Notes under the pieces: model-generated
What the model saw: the letters and a program-made list of their open reading frames with translations, nothing else
Told to the model about the DNA's origin: nothing
The model's database searches: none
Shown: piece by piece, positions 6,256-6,928 of the stretch
Position numbering within the stretch: the first letter of the stretch is position 1
How the letters are laid out: every line of letters begins with the position of its first letter
Source of the DNA: MADRE2 sp964397015
Lineage (GTDB): Bacteria; Desulfobacterota; Desulfobacteria; Desulfobacterales; Desulfobacteraceae
Length of the DNA: 6,928 bases
NCBI GenBank assembly: GCA_964397015.1
Contig: CAYNHL010000162.1
Span: forward strand, 1-6,928
Reading direction: 5' to 3'
Program-made: the position numbers and the translations under genes

Positions 6256-6928
6256 TGGACACCTGCTCGATCATTTTACAGACGCGGGCCTGTGTGCCGC
6301 GTGCCAGGATGCAGAATATGCGGTTTTTTTTGTAATGGTGCGTGATTCGGCATATGCTGAACCCGGGAAAAAACTTCAAGACTGCCGGCAAAGGAACGTT
6401 TGGATACAGCCTGGTTCCAAAAGCCCATTCAATGTCGGTCAAAGACCCCTGGGTTTCGGTCGACACCTGGTGGCAGCTTTCAGGCAGCTTGATTCGCTCT
6501 TTTGCAAAATCCTGGAGATTTTTACCTGAAAGCAGGAAAGAAGCCGGGCCCCAACTGAACAGACTCAGGCTCGTTTTTTTGCCTGACAGGCTGATGTGGT
6601 AGTTTCCGGGTTTAAGCGTGAATTTTTTTAAAGAGAGCGGCGAAGGGGTTGAAAATGCCATCCCGAAGATTTCCCAGCGGGTTGTTTCCCCTTGTGCATG
6701 ATCTGTCAGGGACTGAACAATAGCGGACATCAAAGGCATGTTTTCCCAGCTGAAGCACTCGAAAAACCTGACAATGGTCAGCCGGCCGCATATCCTGCAG
6801 TGAAGCATCACTCCGTTTCCATTTTCGGCCTGGTCCTTCCATGTGAAAAAAAAGAAATCAAATCCGGATGTATCAGGGATGAAATGTTTTGGTCCCGGCT
6901 GTTCATGGATTTGAATACCCAGCTGTTT
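6245..6928 (-). CDS. Unrecognised protein, C-terminal part (5' end outside window)
   Basis: I do not recognise this family. The frame is open to the window edge, giving 227 visible residues. The stretch before the possible GTG/ATG starts at 6811/6808 reads as plausible protein (PDTSGFDFFFFTWKDQ), so the gene probably begins beyond the window; a GGAG next to 6811 leaves a shorter start possible. Visible features are a CRIC pair (residues 44-47 of the visible part), the segment TRWEIFGMAFSTPSPLSLKK, the beta-rich KPGNYHISLSGKKTSLSLF, and then WGPASFLLSGKNLQDFA. There are nine cysteines in the visible part and no transmembrane segment. The stop overlaps the PqqD-like gene by 11 bp, so the two likely act together, perhaps as a substrate or partner of the peptide-binding domain. 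That function is inference only. Confidence 0.7.
   Translation of the reverse strand, partial: KQLGIQIHEQPGPKHFIPDTSGFDFFFFTWKDQAENGNGVMLHCRICGRLTIVRFFECFSWENMPLMSAIVQSLTDHAQGETTRWEIFGMAFSTPSPLSLKKFTLKPGNYHISLSGKKTSLSLFSWGPASFLLSGKNLQDFAKERIKLPESCHQVSTETQGSLTDIEWAFGTRLYPNVPLPAVLKFFPGFSICRITHHYKKNRIFCILARGTQARVCKMIEQVSIDR

Noticed and set aside
6121..6328. Runs of seven or eight A/T (near 6119-6136, 6234-6242 and 6321-6328) as frameshift or phase-variation sites
   Set aside because: They encode Lys/Phe/Leu codons in intact frames, and no truncated or alternative product is implied. Single-sequence evidence is not enough.

Overview
The window looks like chromosomal DNA from a selenocysteine-using anaerobe, most likely a deltaproteobacterium of the sulfate-reducer type (Desulfobacterales-like). 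This is inferred from a selenocysteine peroxiredoxin, a CoA-disulfide-reductase-like flavoenzyme beside it, and a large hybrid sensor kinase coupled to a response-regulator phosphatase. No mobile element, rRNA, tRNA or CRISPR array is visible.

Layout. Bases 1-1145 (+ strand) hold a redox pair: the 3' end of a pyridine-nucleotide-disulfide oxidoreductase, then an AhpC/Prx1-type peroxiredoxin. The peroxiredoxin is interrupted by an in-frame TGA exactly where the peroxidatic cysteine belongs, and a hairpin with GU in its loop follows 18 nt later. A gene caller that reads TGA only as stop would split it into an 85-residue N-terminal piece and a later fragment. Bases 1179-5776 (- strand, convergent) hold a two-component pair: a membrane hybrid histidine kinase and, overlapping it by 4 bp (ATGA), a receiver plus SpoIIE/PP2C phosphatase protein. 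Bases 5884-6928 (- strand) hold a PqqD-like small protein and, overlapping it by 11 bp, the 3' part of an unrecognised protein that runs off the window.

The main point of interest is a second in-frame TGA. The apparent kinase ORF (from a GTG at 5197) and the apparent 184-residue membrane ORF upstream (5222-5776) lie in the same frame, separated by one TGA and 24 further open bases. Joined, they give a normal architecture (TM - extracytoplasmic Cache-like sensor - TM - HisKA - HATPase - REC - REC - HPt). The TGA is followed immediately by an 11-bp stem. Because this organism evidently decodes UGA as selenocysteine, the kinase may be a selenoprotein with Sec185 in its extracytoplasmic sensor. 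A recent nonsense mutation is the main alternative, and the stem lacks the GU loop seen in the peroxiredoxin element.

Working together (inference): the flavoenzyme may supply reducing power for the selenoperoxidase. The kinase would sense an extracytoplasmic, possibly redox-related signal and pass phosphate through its receivers and HPt to the REC-phosphatase, which would control an anti-sigma/anti-anti-sigma switch. A perfect 16-bp inverted repeat inside the phosphatase gene is not explained by coding alone.
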